A stretch of 64,000 nt of DNA, from assembly GCF_000023325.1 (NCBI RefSeq), contig NC_012785.1, positions 806,001 through 870,000 on the forward strand, read 5' to 3'. The DNA is from Kosmotoga olearia TBF 19.5.1. GTDB taxonomy: Bacteria; Thermotogota; Thermotogae; Petrotogales; Kosmotogaceae. Below are positions 9,508-17,702 of the stretch, piece by piece. Each line of letters opens with the position of its first letter. The first letter of the stretch is position 1. The notes under the pieces are model-generated. The model saw only the letters and a list, made by a program, of their open reading frames with translations, did no database searches and was not told where the DNA came from. Position numbers and translations under genes: made by a program.

Positions 9508-10901
9508 TATAACCACTCCCAAACCTTTTCATCAAAAATTTTCTTGACAATTTCCATTTTTATTTTGCAGTACTCGTGTGGAATAGTTGCATCACTAGAT
9601 TTTCCTAAAACATGCTCTTCAAAAACACAGCCTTCACAGAGATATTCTAAAAAGCATTCTTTGCACATTGTATCGTTACTTTTTGAATTTAAAACCTTAT
9701 ATTTTTCTTTCATGACTTCCAATTTTTTAGAAACTTCACTTAAATCATCGTTGACGTTGGCAATTTTAAATTTGTTCTTTCCAACAACAAGTTGGCATGG
9801 GTAAATATCACCTTGGGCTGAGACAGCAAAACTTGTTATGCCAGCTCCACAAAAATATTCTGTTGGATTTGAATTAAATATGTTACTCAAATATACTTTT
9901 ATTCTTTTAGAAATTTCGTCTTGGTTTTCAAATTTACGTGATGTTTTTAATTTTTCTATTAACTTAAGAATGTCGATAACGCTATTTGTAAACAAATCAG
10001 TTCCTATTAATAGGTCAGGATGATTTGATATAACGGGTACAATCATAAGACTTGTTATTCCTAGTTTCTGAGCAAAAAAATTCTTTAAATCCTCACGAGA
10101 AAATCCAAACTCCAAATGTTTTTTCGTGTAAGTTACTTCAATCGCCTTTGGTTGGTAGATATTCCTCAGGATGTCAAGATTTTCAATAACTCTGTTATAT
10201 GAAGGACTTCCGTCTTTAAATGGTCGTAAAGTGTTTTGAATTATTTCAGGCCCGTCAAGACTTACAACTATTTCAAATTCAAATAGTGAACTGTTATCTT
10301 TGATTAACTTCACCAGCTCCTCTACATTTTTCTGGGAAACACCCAATCCTGTTTCAAGGCTAATTTTTGGTGATGCTGAAATCTTTTTTTCGTTTGTCAA
10401 TATTTTCAAAGTCTCTATTAATTTTTTAATTGCTTTGAGATTTAACAGTGGCTCACCACCAAAAAGCTGAATAGTTTCAATATAACCGTATAAATTATAG
10501 AAAACTGTCAATGTATTTTCTAATGTCGAAATATTCATTAATCCGCCTTCACCATATGTTCCACCATTTGCGTAGCAATAAACACATTTGAGAGGGCACT
10601 CTTGTGATACTAAAAGAGCCAATCTTTCCACATGGTTTTTAGTTACTGTTTTTATTGAAAGAAGCTGCTTTAATTGGTTAATAGTATTTTCGGAATTAGG
10701 AAGCACAGTTAGGATTTCGTTTATTTCCTCCGTGTTATTTTTTAGAAGTAGCTTGAAGAATTTTGTGTTTGTTTCGTCTAAAGTGTATATAGATAACGTG
10801 GGCTTGTGCCATAGTATAGTTTCATTGCTGGTAGTTGAAAAAAGATAAAATTCTCTTTTTATAGTTGGTAGATTATTAACTATGAAGTGGTAATTTCCCA
10901 T
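9504..10901 (-). CDS. Radical SAM/SPASM peptide maturase
   Basis: The 465-aa protein has a 90-residue N-terminal domain, which in this family often contacts the precursor leader. The radical SAM core carries the cluster motif CPLKCVYC (Cys 102, 106, 109) and the GGEP motif (FGGEPLLN). A Cys-rich SPASM domain fills the C-terminus (about residues 349-450; CGAG, YPCQ, CKECFLEYLCEGC, YCKIK) and would hold auxiliary 4Fe-4S clusters. Such enzymes form thioether or C-C crosslinks in ribosomal peptides. The start follows GAGGAGG. A precursor gene lies directly upstream beyond a terminator hairpin and the exporter gene overlaps its end, making a compact RiPP operon. Confidence 0.9.
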   Translation of the reverse strand: MGNYHFIVNNLPTIKREFYLFSTTSNETILWHKPTLSIYTLDETNTKFFKLLLKNNTEEINEILTVLPNSENTINQLKQLLSIKTVTKNHVERLALLVSQECPLKCVYCYANGGTYGEGGLMNISTLENTLTVFYNLYGYIETIQLFGGEPLLNLKAIKKLIETLKILTNEKKISASPKISLETGLGVSQKNVEELVKLIKDNSSLFEFEIVVSLDGPEIIQNTLRPFKDGSPSYNRVIENLDILRNIYQPKAIEVTYTKKHLEFGFSREDLKNFFAQKLGITSLMIVPVISNHPDLLIGTDLFTNSVIDILKLIEKLKTSRKFENQDEISKRIKVYLSNIFNSNPTEYFCGAGITSFAVSAQGDIYPCQLVVGKNKFKIANVNDDLSEVSKKLEVMKEKYKVLNSKSNDTMCKECFLEYLCEGCVFEEHVLGKSSDATIPHEYCKIKMEIVKKIFDEKVWEWLY

Positions 10902-10985
10902 TTTTCCATCCTCCTCTTTATATTTGATGAGTCAAAAACTAAGATTTGTCTTTTATTTAAACTTTTGAATTTAGTATATGAATTC

Positions 10986-11020
10986 AAAAACCCGCCACAT
11001 TGCATAAACAATGTGGCGGG
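10986..11020 (-). terminator. Intrinsic terminator between precursor and maturase
   Basis: On the minus strand a perfect 12-bp GC-rich stem (CCCGCCACATTG, 6-nt loop) is followed by TTTTT. It lies after the 34-aa precursor gene and before the radical SAM gene. Partial read-through would give much more precursor than enzyme mRNA, a common layout in RiPP operons. Confidence 0.85.
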
Positions 11021-11042
11021 AGAGAATGATTTACGCTAGAAC

Positions 11043-11147
11043 TTACGGGGTGAGTTTACCATCTTTACAACTTCCGCAGATTGCATACCCCCTGCATCCA
11101 GAGCTTGTGGTTACGTCCGTTTCAACAGGTATTAGTACTTTTTTCAT
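11043..11147 (-). CDS. Small Cys-containing RiPP precursor peptide, 34 aa
   Basis: An ATG preceded by GGGAGGTGTAAG opens a 34-codon frame. It has a polar leader-like half beginning MKKVLIPVETDV and a tail with three Cys among Gly, Ser and Tyr (SGCRGYAICGSCK), ending KLTP. It is encoded just upstream of a radical SAM/SPASM maturase, with a strong terminator between them. Cys residues 18, 24 and 27 are candidates for thioether formation. I do not recognise a named precursor family. Its position, ribosome site and composition make a real gene very likely; the exact modification is unknown. Confidence 0.8.
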   Translation of the reverse strand: MKKVLIPVETDVTTSSGCRGYAICGSCKDGKLTP

Positions 11148-11512
11148 AATCTTACACCTCCCTTCACGTTAACTTTCTAGTACCCCCTCACGGGAGTTAA
11201 TTGCCTCTTTGCCAATATTTCTGCTCTCGATATCTCCTCACAGCTCAAGCTTTAGCAACTTCTTTATAACGCAGCTTGGTGACACCGTTTTCAATCTTTC
11301 GACAGTGCTTTCACTCAGTTTTTGTAGTATTGTATCCATGTGTGAGCGGTGGGCTGCTGAGATTTTCAAGTTTGGAAATCAAAGAACTTTTGTATATGTT
11401 TCCCGCACTGCCCCACTTTAGCTGTTTTCTTGTTACAGCCTATTTCACTTTAGCCTTTTTGTGCAATTCTGCGAGTTTTGTCCATGGCCGGTTGTGATAG
11501 AATGAGAATGAG
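11148..11512. other. Intergenic stretch with decayed peptide-locus sequence
   Basis: No convincing gene is seen in these 365 bases. The part around 11350-11420 resembles 41985-42060 (both read, on the minus strand, as N-[IV]-Y-x-[SN]-SL...ENL), so it seems to be the shared downstream flank of the small secreted peptide genes in a decayed state. The leader of the 34-aa precursor gene must begin in here, but no clear promoter could be chosen. Confidence 0.4.
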
Positions 11513-11650
11513 TCAGTTGTCGGCATGCTGGGTTATCACAGGATTTGTGTTTTCTGTGTTAGCATTTGCATCTGTTTCATCAGCAAACGCTATTGTTACT
11601 GTTAAGAACAACATTATTAATATCAGCAAAATCTTTATGGATTTTTTCAT
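11513..11650 (-). CDS. Small secreted peptide, candidate pheromone precursor
   Basis: An ATG behind AAGGGGGGAAATA opens a 45-codon frame. It encodes a classic signal peptide (MKKSIK, a run of Ile/Leu, cleavage site IAFA) followed by a short hydrophilic tail (DETDANANTENTNPVITQ...). It is divergent to the truncated TPR/HTH regulator starting at 11807, with 156 bp between them. Two other tiny genes with the same design (27903-28031 and 42106-42261) stand in the same relation to intact or IS-interrupted regulators. The pairing recalls Rgg/SHP and other peptide-receptor systems, so a secreted signal is my preferred reading. Confidence 0.7.
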   Translation of the reverse strand: MKKSIKILLILIMLFLTVTIAFADETDANANTENTNPVITQHADN

Positions 11651-11670
11651 TATTTCCCCCCTTATTTGCA

Positions 11671-11727
11671 GAATAATACATTCTATGTGATTTTTCAAAT
11701 TTTTAAATTCTGTAATTCGCTTCTGTA
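11671..11727 (-). promoter_or_regulatory. Promoter with two upstream direct repeats
   Basis: Reading leftwards: two TACAGAA sites 13 bp apart (11721-11727 and 11708-11714), 9 bp, then TTGAAA (11693-11698), 16 bp and a -10 near TTATTC (11671-11676). It faces the small secreted peptide gene. The same order of elements occurs at 28052-28109 and 42294-42349. The repeats abut the -35, the place of a class II activator site. Confidence 0.6.
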
Positions 11728-11806
11728 GTAAGTTTCAGAGCCTAAAATTGCTTGAAATCGTTACATTCGCATTTTTCCGTTATAACTGAAACAAGGGGTT
11801 GGAAAA

Positions 11807-12304
11807 GTGAAGAAACTGCCCGAATTGTTCATGCCTGTATTCAGATATGGTGCATTTGCAAAACCTTTAATAATTAAAGTCATCAATTCCAATTTGTCAG
11901 ATAATATAAGGTACACTGCGCTTTCTTTTGTACATACGTGGAAAGGTGACTATAACAAAGCGCTTTATTACACCCATAAGGCACTTGATCTTTGTGGAAA
12001 TAGCAGCATGCGCTATATGCTTTTTGCAAGGGAGCTGTCGTGTAAGGCAAGTCTCGGGAACAAAGATGAAAAGCTTTACCAATTTCTAAAAAGCAATTTG
12101 AATAAAATAAGCGGAAGGACACGAGAAGAAATAGAAGCAGTTATTTTAAACGTAGAAGCGAGATGGGGAACAGTGAAATTGAAGAGAAAAACAAGAATTT
12201 GGGGGGATAAAAAGATATTATCTGCCATCACTTTTCATCATCTTGGTTATGCGCGAAGACTCGCTGAAGAAGGAAAACTCGGGTCTGTTAGTAATTTTGT
12301 GTAA
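11807..12304 (+). pseudogene. TPR/HTH regulator, truncated by IS256-type element
   Basis: The frame starts at GTG after AAGGGGTTGG and begins KKLPELFMPVFRYG, aligning with the N-termini of the regulators at 28225, 32807, 42462 and 45695. It keeps the first TPR-like part (KGDYNKALYYTHKAL) and stops at residue 165 where the IS256-type inverted repeat begins. The HTH and C-terminal domains are missing, so it cannot regulate. The rest of the gene is not on the other side of the element, so a deletion accompanied or followed the insertion. Confidence 0.75.
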
Positions 12305-13598
12305 ACTCCCTCCGAAATATGAGAAAATAACAAAAAGCTAAGGAGGGAGAACAGTGGGAAACTTCGACAGAGAAGCAATGAAGAGATTGGTACGAGAAAG
12401 GAAATTAAAAACGACAAAAGACGCGGAAAATCTAGTAAAGGAATTATTTGGAGACATCATTAAAGAGATGTTGGAAGCGGAACTTGAAGAAGAACTTGGT
12501 TATTCTAAGCATGACTACAGAAACAAAGAAACGGATAACTCACGAAACGGTTATTCGAAAAAGACAGTGAACAGCTCTTACGGTAAAATAGAACTTTCGA
12601 TTCCCAGGGATCGCAAAGGTGAATTCGAACCAATAGTGGTTAAAAAGCACCAGCGAAGCATAGCTTCCATAGAGGACCAGATATTGTCTATGTATGCCCG
12701 GGGAATGACATACAGGGACATACAGGCACATCTTAAGGACATATACGGTTCTGAACTGTCAATTGAAAGTATAAGCAGGATAACAGACAAGATAATCCCT
12801 ATTGTTTCCGAATGGAGAAACAGACCCCTTGAAGAGGTATATACCATAATCTACATGGACGCTATCTTTTTCAAAGTTTCTGAGAACAACCAGATAAGAA
12901 ACAAGGCTTTGTATATAGCCTTTGGGGTAAATCTGGAAGGAATGAAAGATGTCCTAGGAATGTGGATAGCTCAGAGTGAAGGTTCAAAATACTGGCTTGG
13001 TGTGCTAAATGAACTGAAAAACCGAGGAGTTAAAGGTGTAATGTTCTTTTCAATAGATGGATTAAAGGGAATGGAAGAGGCAATAGAAGCGGTATATCCC
13101 CAGGCTAAAATCCAGAGATGCGTAGTACACCAGATAAGATATTCCATGAAATTTGTATCCTGGAAAGACAAAAAGAAATTCGCTGCTGATCTGAAATCGG
13201 TATACACAGCGGATACAAAAGAAGCAGCATGGAATGCTCTTATGGCCTTTGAAGAGAAATGGGGAGAAAAGTATCCATTCAGCATTAAAAGCTGGAAAGA
13301 TAACTGGGAAGCCCTCACGACCTATTTCGAATATCCCAAAGAAATTAGAAAATTGATTTACACGACAAATCCCATAGAATCCCTGAACAGCCAACTCAGG
13401 AAGGTAACAAAGAACAGAGGTGTTTTCCCCAATGATATGGCTCTCATGAAACTTGCATATCTCGCCATTAACAACATAACCAGAAAATGGACCGTGAGAA
13501 TAAACGAATGGGATAAAATCCTTGCCACTTTGATGATAGAATTTGATTGGGTGAAATCCTATGTCTGATCTTTTCCGGAGTTTGGAGTTTACACAAAA
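12295..13598 (+). mobile_element. IS256-family insertion sequence
   Basis: Ends TTTTGTGTAAACTCC (12295) and its complement (to 13598) bracket one transposase gene; length is about 1.3 kb, usual for IS256. The flanking bases do not form an 8-9 bp target duplication, which fits with the deletion of the interrupted regulator. A solo copy of its 3' end lies at 34474-34530. Confidence 0.85.
12354..13568 (+). CDS. IS256-family (mutator type) transposase
   Basis: The 404-aa protein has the complete domain order of this family: an N-terminal DNA-binding part (LVKELFGDIIKEMLEAELEE), then a DDE catalytic core with D in YMDAIFFKV, D in FFSIDGLKG and E in NPIESLNSQLRK. The segment CVVHQIRYSMKFV is also typical of the family. 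It starts at GTG after GGAGGGAGAACA. The frame is intact, so the element may still move. Confidence 0.93.
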   Translation: MGNFDREAMKRLVRERKLKTTKDAENLVKELFGDIIKEMLEAELEEELGYSKHDYRNKETDNSRNGYSKKTVNSSYGKIELSIPRDRKGEFEPIVVKKHQRSIASIEDQILSMYARGMTYRDIQAHLKDIYGSELSIESISRITDKIIPIVSEWRNRPLEEVYTIIYMDAIFFKVSENNQIRNKALYIAFGVNLEGMKDVLGMWIAQSEGSKYWLGVLNELKNRGVKGVMFFSIDGLKGMEEAIEAVYPQAKIQRCVVHQIRYSMKFVSWKDKKKFAADLKSVYTADTKEAAWNALMAFEEKWGEKYPFSIKSWKDNWEALTTYFEYPKEIRKLIYTTNPIESLNSQLRKVTKNRGVFPNDMALMKLAYLAINNITRKWTVRINEWDKILATLMIEFDWVKSYV

Positions 13599-13651
13599 TA
13601 TGTGACATGCCCGAAAACTCTGTAATGCACCCCGAAAAACTGGACAAAAAA

Positions 13652-14482
13652 TCAAGCAATTTTGTGTAGACTCACGGATTCTTCGAATACCTCTTTGGGA
13701 CTCTTGTAACCTAGTGCACTGTGTGGATATTCTTCATTGTAAAACGTTTCAAAAGTTTTGGTCTTTTCGATTAGCTCTTCGTAACTCGGATTGTCCAGTA
13801 CCCATGCAACTTCTTCTTTGTATGTTCTGAAATACCTTTCCGTGTTGGCATTACCTTTTGGGTTGTTGTAGCTCGTGAATATCTGTTTTATCCCCAGTAC
13901 AGCACATTCTTTCAGAAACTTCGTGCTTGTCGGTTGGCTGCCGTTATCGCTCACCAGTATTACTTCTTCGCCCCGCACACCTTCGGGATACCCCTCATTT
14001 AAGGCTCTGTCCAACGCTTTCAACCATTCTTCCGTCCTACACCTGAGACTTATTTCCGATCCAAGGATTTCTCTTGTGTACCAATCTATCACTGCTATGT
14101 AATATGCCCAACCAGCATCTCTTGTGAATACTTTTGTCATGTCGATCCCAAGCACCTCTCTGGGCCTGGTTGGCTTTATCTTTTTTTGAATGGTTCTACA
14201 AGCTTTTTTGTGCTCAACTTTGAACAGCAATCCATTCTCTTTCATTATCCGGTATACTCTCTTTCGGTTGAGCTTGTTGCCCTTTTTCCTCAACATCGCC
14301 CAGATTCGACGATATCCCCAGTAAGGGTGTTCTCGTTTGAGTTCTTCTATTTCTTTGAGTATTTCTTCATCATTCGTTCTTCGACTGTATTCCCTGGGCT
14401 TGTAGTAATACGTGCTCCGGCTGATTTTCAAATACCTCAGCGCTTCTGAAACGCTAAATCCCTCATTAAGGAGCAATGTCAC
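13652..14482 (-). CDS. IS3-family transposase OrfB (integrase core)
   Basis: The 276-aa product carries the rve integrase core: D in GIDMTKVF, D in LVSDNGSQPTS and E in GNANTERYFRTYKEE, after an N-terminal HTH_21-like helix region (EIEELKREHPYWGYRRIWAML). Its GTG start overlaps the orfA stop (TAGTG). An A8 run near the end of orfA in frame 0 as TTA-AAA-AAA-ACA would allow the -1 shift that usually makes the OrfAB fusion transposase in this family. Confidence 0.93.
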   Translation of the reverse strand: MTLLLNEGFSVSEALRYLKISRSTYYYKPREYSRRTNDEEILKEIEELKREHPYWGYRRIWAMLRKKGNKLNRKRVYRIMKENGLLFKVEHKKACRTIQKKIKPTRPREVLGIDMTKVFTRDAGWAYYIAVIDWYTREILGSEISLRCRTEEWLKALDRALNEGYPEGVRGEEVILVSDNGSQPTSTKFLKECAVLGIKQIFTSYNNPKGNANTERYFRTYKEEVAWVLDNPSYEELIEKTKTFETFYNEEYPHSALGYKSPKEVFEESVSLHKIA

Positions 14483-14772
14483 TATTTCCCGTTGCCTGGA
14501 TGCACTACTGTTTTTTTTAAGGTCTCAATGACGATGGTCTGTTTCCCAATTACCTTCTCGAGTTCTTCGATTTTTTCTTCGAGCTGCTTTACCCTGGATT
14601 TCTTCCCGTTTTCCAAGCCTTCTTTGGCTCCTTCGAGAAACCTGTCACGCCATTTGTAATACTGAGCTTGTGAAATTCCATGTTCTCTGCAGATTTGAGA
14701 AACGCTCTTTTCTCGACGAAGCCCTTCCAGAATTATTGCCATCTTTTCTTCTGCCGAGAGTTTCTTTGCCAT
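14482..14772 (-). CDS. IS3-family transposase OrfA (HTH protein)
   Basis: A protein of about 96 aa with a helix-turn-helix of the HTH_Tnp_1 type (SVSQICREHGISQAQYYKWR) followed by a leucine-zipper-like coiled coil (VKQLEEKIEELEKVIGKQ). It binds the terminal repeats. I start it at the ATG after GGGGGTGCAG rather than nine bases upstream. An A8 slippery run lies about ten codons from the end. Confidence 0.92.
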   Translation of the reverse strand: MAKKLSAEEKMAIILEGLRREKSVSQICREHGISQAQYYKWRDRFLEGAKEGLENGKKSRVKQLEEKIEELEKVIGKQTIVIETLKKTVVHPGNGK

Positions 14773-14855
14773 TAACTGCACCCCCTTGCCTTTATTTTAT
14801 CTCTCTACTTTTTACCTGTCCAATTCTTCAGGGGTGCAGTATAATCTTTCCCATA

Positions 14856-15569
14856 CTAATTCCTCCCCACTATATCAAAGAACAGATCTTCAAGACTTTT
14901 ATATTTTGATAGGGTATCGTTTATCAAATTATCGACCAATATCTTTCCATCTTTCATCACGATTACTCTGTCCGCAAGTTTCTCAACTTCTGCCAAATCG
15001 TGAGATGTTAGTAAAATACTCTTACCATCTTCGTTCAACTCAAGAATCAGATTTCTCATGTTTTTCCTTGAAAGGGGATCAAGACCACTCATAGGTTCGT
15101 CAAGAATCAGAAGATCTGGGTCACTCAAAAGCGCCAGGACAAAAGATAATTTTCTCTTTGTACCTTTTGAATAAGTGTAGACTTTTTTTGTTAGAAATCC
15201 TGAAAGGCCTAACATGTTTATGTAGTACTCAATCTTTTCCCTAGTTAAAATTCCTTTGAAATAGTCAAAACATATTTTTATGTTCTTCCATCCTGTGTAT
15301 TTTTCCCAGAAAAAATCTTTCTCCGGCATTACAGAGATATCTAAACCCTCCATTTTATTTATCACACCGGAATCAATATTGAAAATCCCCGATAAGCAAC
15401 GAACGGTAGTCGTTTTTCCCGCACCATTTGGGCCAACAAGTGCTAGGATTTCTCCGCGTAATATATCAAAAGAAACGTTTTTTAGGATATTTCTACCCTT
15501 TATTTCTTTGGAAATAGACTCAATGGAAATAATTTTTTCGATTCTTTCAACTGTTTTTTCCATACGCAA
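14856..15569 (-). CDS. ABC transporter ATP-binding protein, orphan
   Basis: The 237-aa ATPase has Walker A GPNGAGKTTT, signature YSKGTKRKLSFVLALL and Walker B LLILDEPMSGLDP, typical of ATPases that pair with ABC-2 permeases. No permease gene follows: the frame ends 13 bp before the IS3-family copy 1, so the partner was probably lost when the IS elements invaded. Start taken at TTG eight bases behind GGAGGG. Its leader contains a degenerate copy of the IS3 left end and it lies downstream of one copy of the portable promoter repeat (15698-15925). Confidence 0.85.
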   Translation of the reverse strand: MRMEKTVERIEKIISIESISKEIKGRNILKNVSFDILRGEILALVGPNGAGKTTTVRCLSGIFNIDSGVINKMEGLDISVMPEKDFFWEKYTGWKNIKICFDYFKGILTREKIEYYINMLGLSGFLTKKVYTYSKGTKRKLSFVLALLSDPDLLILDEPMSGLDPLSRKNMRNLILELNEDGKSILLTSHDLAEVEKLADRVIVMKDGKILVDNLINDTLSKYKSLEDLFFDIVGRN

Positions 15570-15697
15570 TTATAATTCCCTCCAAAAAACTGAGAAAAAG
15601 AATCAAGCAGATTTATATAACCCCATGAATCTTCAAATATCTCTTTTGACCTTAAAATAAGTGACCCACGCTTTTCTAAACAAAAACTTCCGATTTT

Positions 15698-15925
15698 TCT
15701 AACCTCCGAAGTCGTTTCAAGACTAGTATATATTTTTCTATATGATTTTCATATTTCTTGCCTTCTGAAATGCAGGTGAGCTAGGGGTTTCAGAAGAACT
15801 TTTTTCTTGCGTTTTCGATGTTTTGAAAAAATCCACCTCTAACGCATCAGGAGATATAAAAAATTTTTCCAAACATTTCCAACTGTTGATCAGGTAATAA
15901 TCCAGAAATTATCTGTGAATCTTGA
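15698..15925 (-). repeat. Portable promoter repeat, copy 1
   Basis: About 230 bp closely related to 25591-25825, 39454-39688 and 41758-41985. On the minus strand it contains a TTCAGAA half-site (15763-15769), 10 bp, a -35 (here ATGAAA, one base off), 16 bp and TATACT (15725-15730), facing the ABC ATPase gene at 14856-15569. The frame that stays open across copies ends exactly at the promoter and is probably not a gene. Confidence 0.7.
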
Positions 15926-16227
15926 TCGTTGTCGGGATTTTCAAGTTTGGAATTTGACTGTCATAAGTTCTTCTGGATTTTTTATAATTTGATTTCATTG
16001 TCTATCATAAACTTTCATTTGCTTTGTTTTTGCTTCATGTTTGAAGGCCGAAGGAAATCTGCTAATCCTTTCTAATGAATAGCTTCAATATTTCAGTAGA
16101 ATTCCCTTCAAATCACCTCGAATTTTCTATAATAGAACCAGAGTTCAGTTTTTCCTTTATTCGTCTTGTTAACTCGAAGTGCATAAGTTGAGACTCATAT
16201 TAGTTATCTTTAATGCAAATCATACAG
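15926..16227. other. Intergenic mosaic of gene fragments
   Basis: No intact gene. At about 16050-16105 the minus strand reads EILKLF[IV]RKD and stop, matching the last residues of the beta-helix protein at 26022-26939 and its downstream flank. At about 16172-16200 a short piece (TTAACTCGAAGTGCATAAG) recurs at 34555-34575 in front of the MFS stop. The stretch looks like recombination debris. Confidence 0.5.
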
Positions 16228-17562
16228 TCACGATTTTTTAAGATATCTTTGGTAGGCAAATGGCAAGTAAACATTCTTAATAACCTCCATTTCTTCGCAT
16301 GAGCCTTCTAGAATTGTGCCATGCTTTACGTATGCAGAATAGGCACAACCTCCACCACAAATCGCTGAGAATTCACAGCCAGCACATTTCTTCAACATAA
16401 AAACAGATCTCGATTTCCACCTTTTGCTTGCTTTATTTAGTTTAAATGAGGGATAAAATCTTCCGATGGAAAGTTCAGATTGCCCCACAGCTTTCCAGCA
16501 GGGATAAATCATTCCGTAAGGATCAAAAATCATAAGCCCCGTATGCGCATTACATGCGAAGAAACGAGGACTCCATACTTTGTTTATGAACAAATCCTTA
16601 AAAGGATAGACTATTGGTTCGCTAAATATTTCGTTTAATAAACCTTTTTCATAATACTGACAGATCTTCTTCCAAATTGCTACCTTCGAATAGTTATGTA
16701 ACGTGTTGCTATTAGGGGCCGACGTGGATGCAAAAAAACAAGATAATTTGTCTTGATTCGGCCAATTATGGTATTTTAGGAATTTTATCAGTTCTGGAAT
16801 AGTATGTTCGTTTTCTGAATCCACAAGGATTCGGATCGATGTTTTTATGCCTTTGAGTAACACTAACTCGATATTATGAATAATTCTATCGAAAGTTCCA
16901 TTTCCGGAAATACTGACCCGTCTTTTATCATGTTCATTTTTTGGACCATCCAAACTCACCTGGACAAAATCTATTCTGTCTTTGTATTTTGCCAGATAAT
17001 CTATATACTCGTTAAGATAGATACCATTTGTAATAACTGCAATTTTTCTATCTCTTGTTATTGCGTTTTTTATTATATATTCAACAGCTCTTCTATTTTC
17101 TGGCATTAAAGGTTCTCCGCCATACAACTTAATAGAAATCTTTTTATTATCTCCAAGATCATCAAAAAAGTCAATGACCTCGAAAGCTTTTTCTATTCTC
17201 CGATCATCTATGACAGTAGTTCTTTTACCCACAATACCCTCTTTCACAGAAGCCTCAAAACAGTAGGGACAAGCTAAATTGCATTTATATGTAATTACAA
17301 AACCATATTCTTTGTTCTTAAATAAAGTTTGGCAAACTTCTGTGAAGAAACGTTTCATATCACTTTTCTCTTCAATTATTGTCTTGCTGGTAAGATAACC
17401 TCTTGATATTAAGTATTTTTCGACTCTATCGTTAATTAGTTGCCCTCTAAGGACTTTTACAACCGCTGAATCTACTAAGTCAGCTGAACCGGATAACGAA
17501 TTGAAAAGCAAAAAAGCGTCTGTGTCTACTTTCATTACTAAGTTGTAATGACTTTCATGCAT
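16228..17562 (-). CDS. Radical SAM/SPASM peptide maturase
   Basis: The product (about 444 aa) has a short N-terminal domain and a radical SAM core with CNLACPYC (Cys near 94, 98 and 101) and the GGEP motif (LYGGEPLMPE). The C-terminal SPASM region has Cys in FFACNAH, YPCWK, CAGCEFSAICGGGC and EGSCEE. The CGGGCAY pattern is usual for peptide-modifying members. It follows another maturase gene (17703-19001) at 140 bp; two different maturases downstream of two precursor genes suggests sequential or product-specific modification. The ATG is preceded by a weak GTGAGGTGTAAGG. Confidence 0.88.
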   Translation of the reverse strand: MHESHYNLVMKVDTDAFLLFNSLSGSADLVDSAVVKVLRGQLINDRVEKYLISRGYLTSKTIIEEKSDMKRFFTEVCQTLFKNKEYGFVITYKCNLACPYCFEASVKEGIVGKRTTVIDDRRIEKAFEVIDFFDDLGDNKKISIKLYGGEPLMPENRRAVEYIIKNAITRDRKIAVITNGIYLNEYIDYLAKYKDRIDFVQVSLDGPKNEHDKRRVSISGNGTFDRIIHNIELVLLKGIKTSIRILVDSENEHTIPELIKFLKYHNWPNQDKLSCFFASTSAPNSNTLHNYSKVAIWKKICQYYEKGLLNEIFSEPIVYPFKDLFINKVWSPRFFACNAHTGLMIFDPYGMIYPCWKAVGQSELSIGRFYPSFKLNKASKRWKSRSVFMLKKCAGCEFSAICGGGCAYSAYVKHGTILEGSCEEMEVIKNVYLPFAYQRYLKKS

Positions 17563-17702
17563 CACCCTTACACCTCACTTTTGCTAATCTACGTTAGGGG
17601 CAGAAAAGCATCATATGGGCATTAAAAATTAACAATTTTCAAAGTACACTACTCGATAGTATTGAATGAAAGAATCAAGAAATAGGCCTTGATCTTCCAA
17701 AG

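Larger units (their letters stand above)
13621..14843 (-). mobile_element. IS3-family insertion sequence, copy 1
   Basis: A 1223-bp element with ends TGTAATGCACCCC... and ...GGGGTGCAGTATA, holding orfA and orfB on the minus strand. It is the same length as the copy at 28278-29500. No target duplication is visible here (flanks ACTC and ATCT), and it begins only 22 bp from the end of the IS256-type element. The two elements probably replaced the end of the regulator gene jointly. Confidence 0.9.

Noticed and set aside
17563-17702. A further precursor peptide between the two maturase genes
   Set aside because: The minus strand has no frame of useful length with a ribosome site and Cys codons in these 140 bases.
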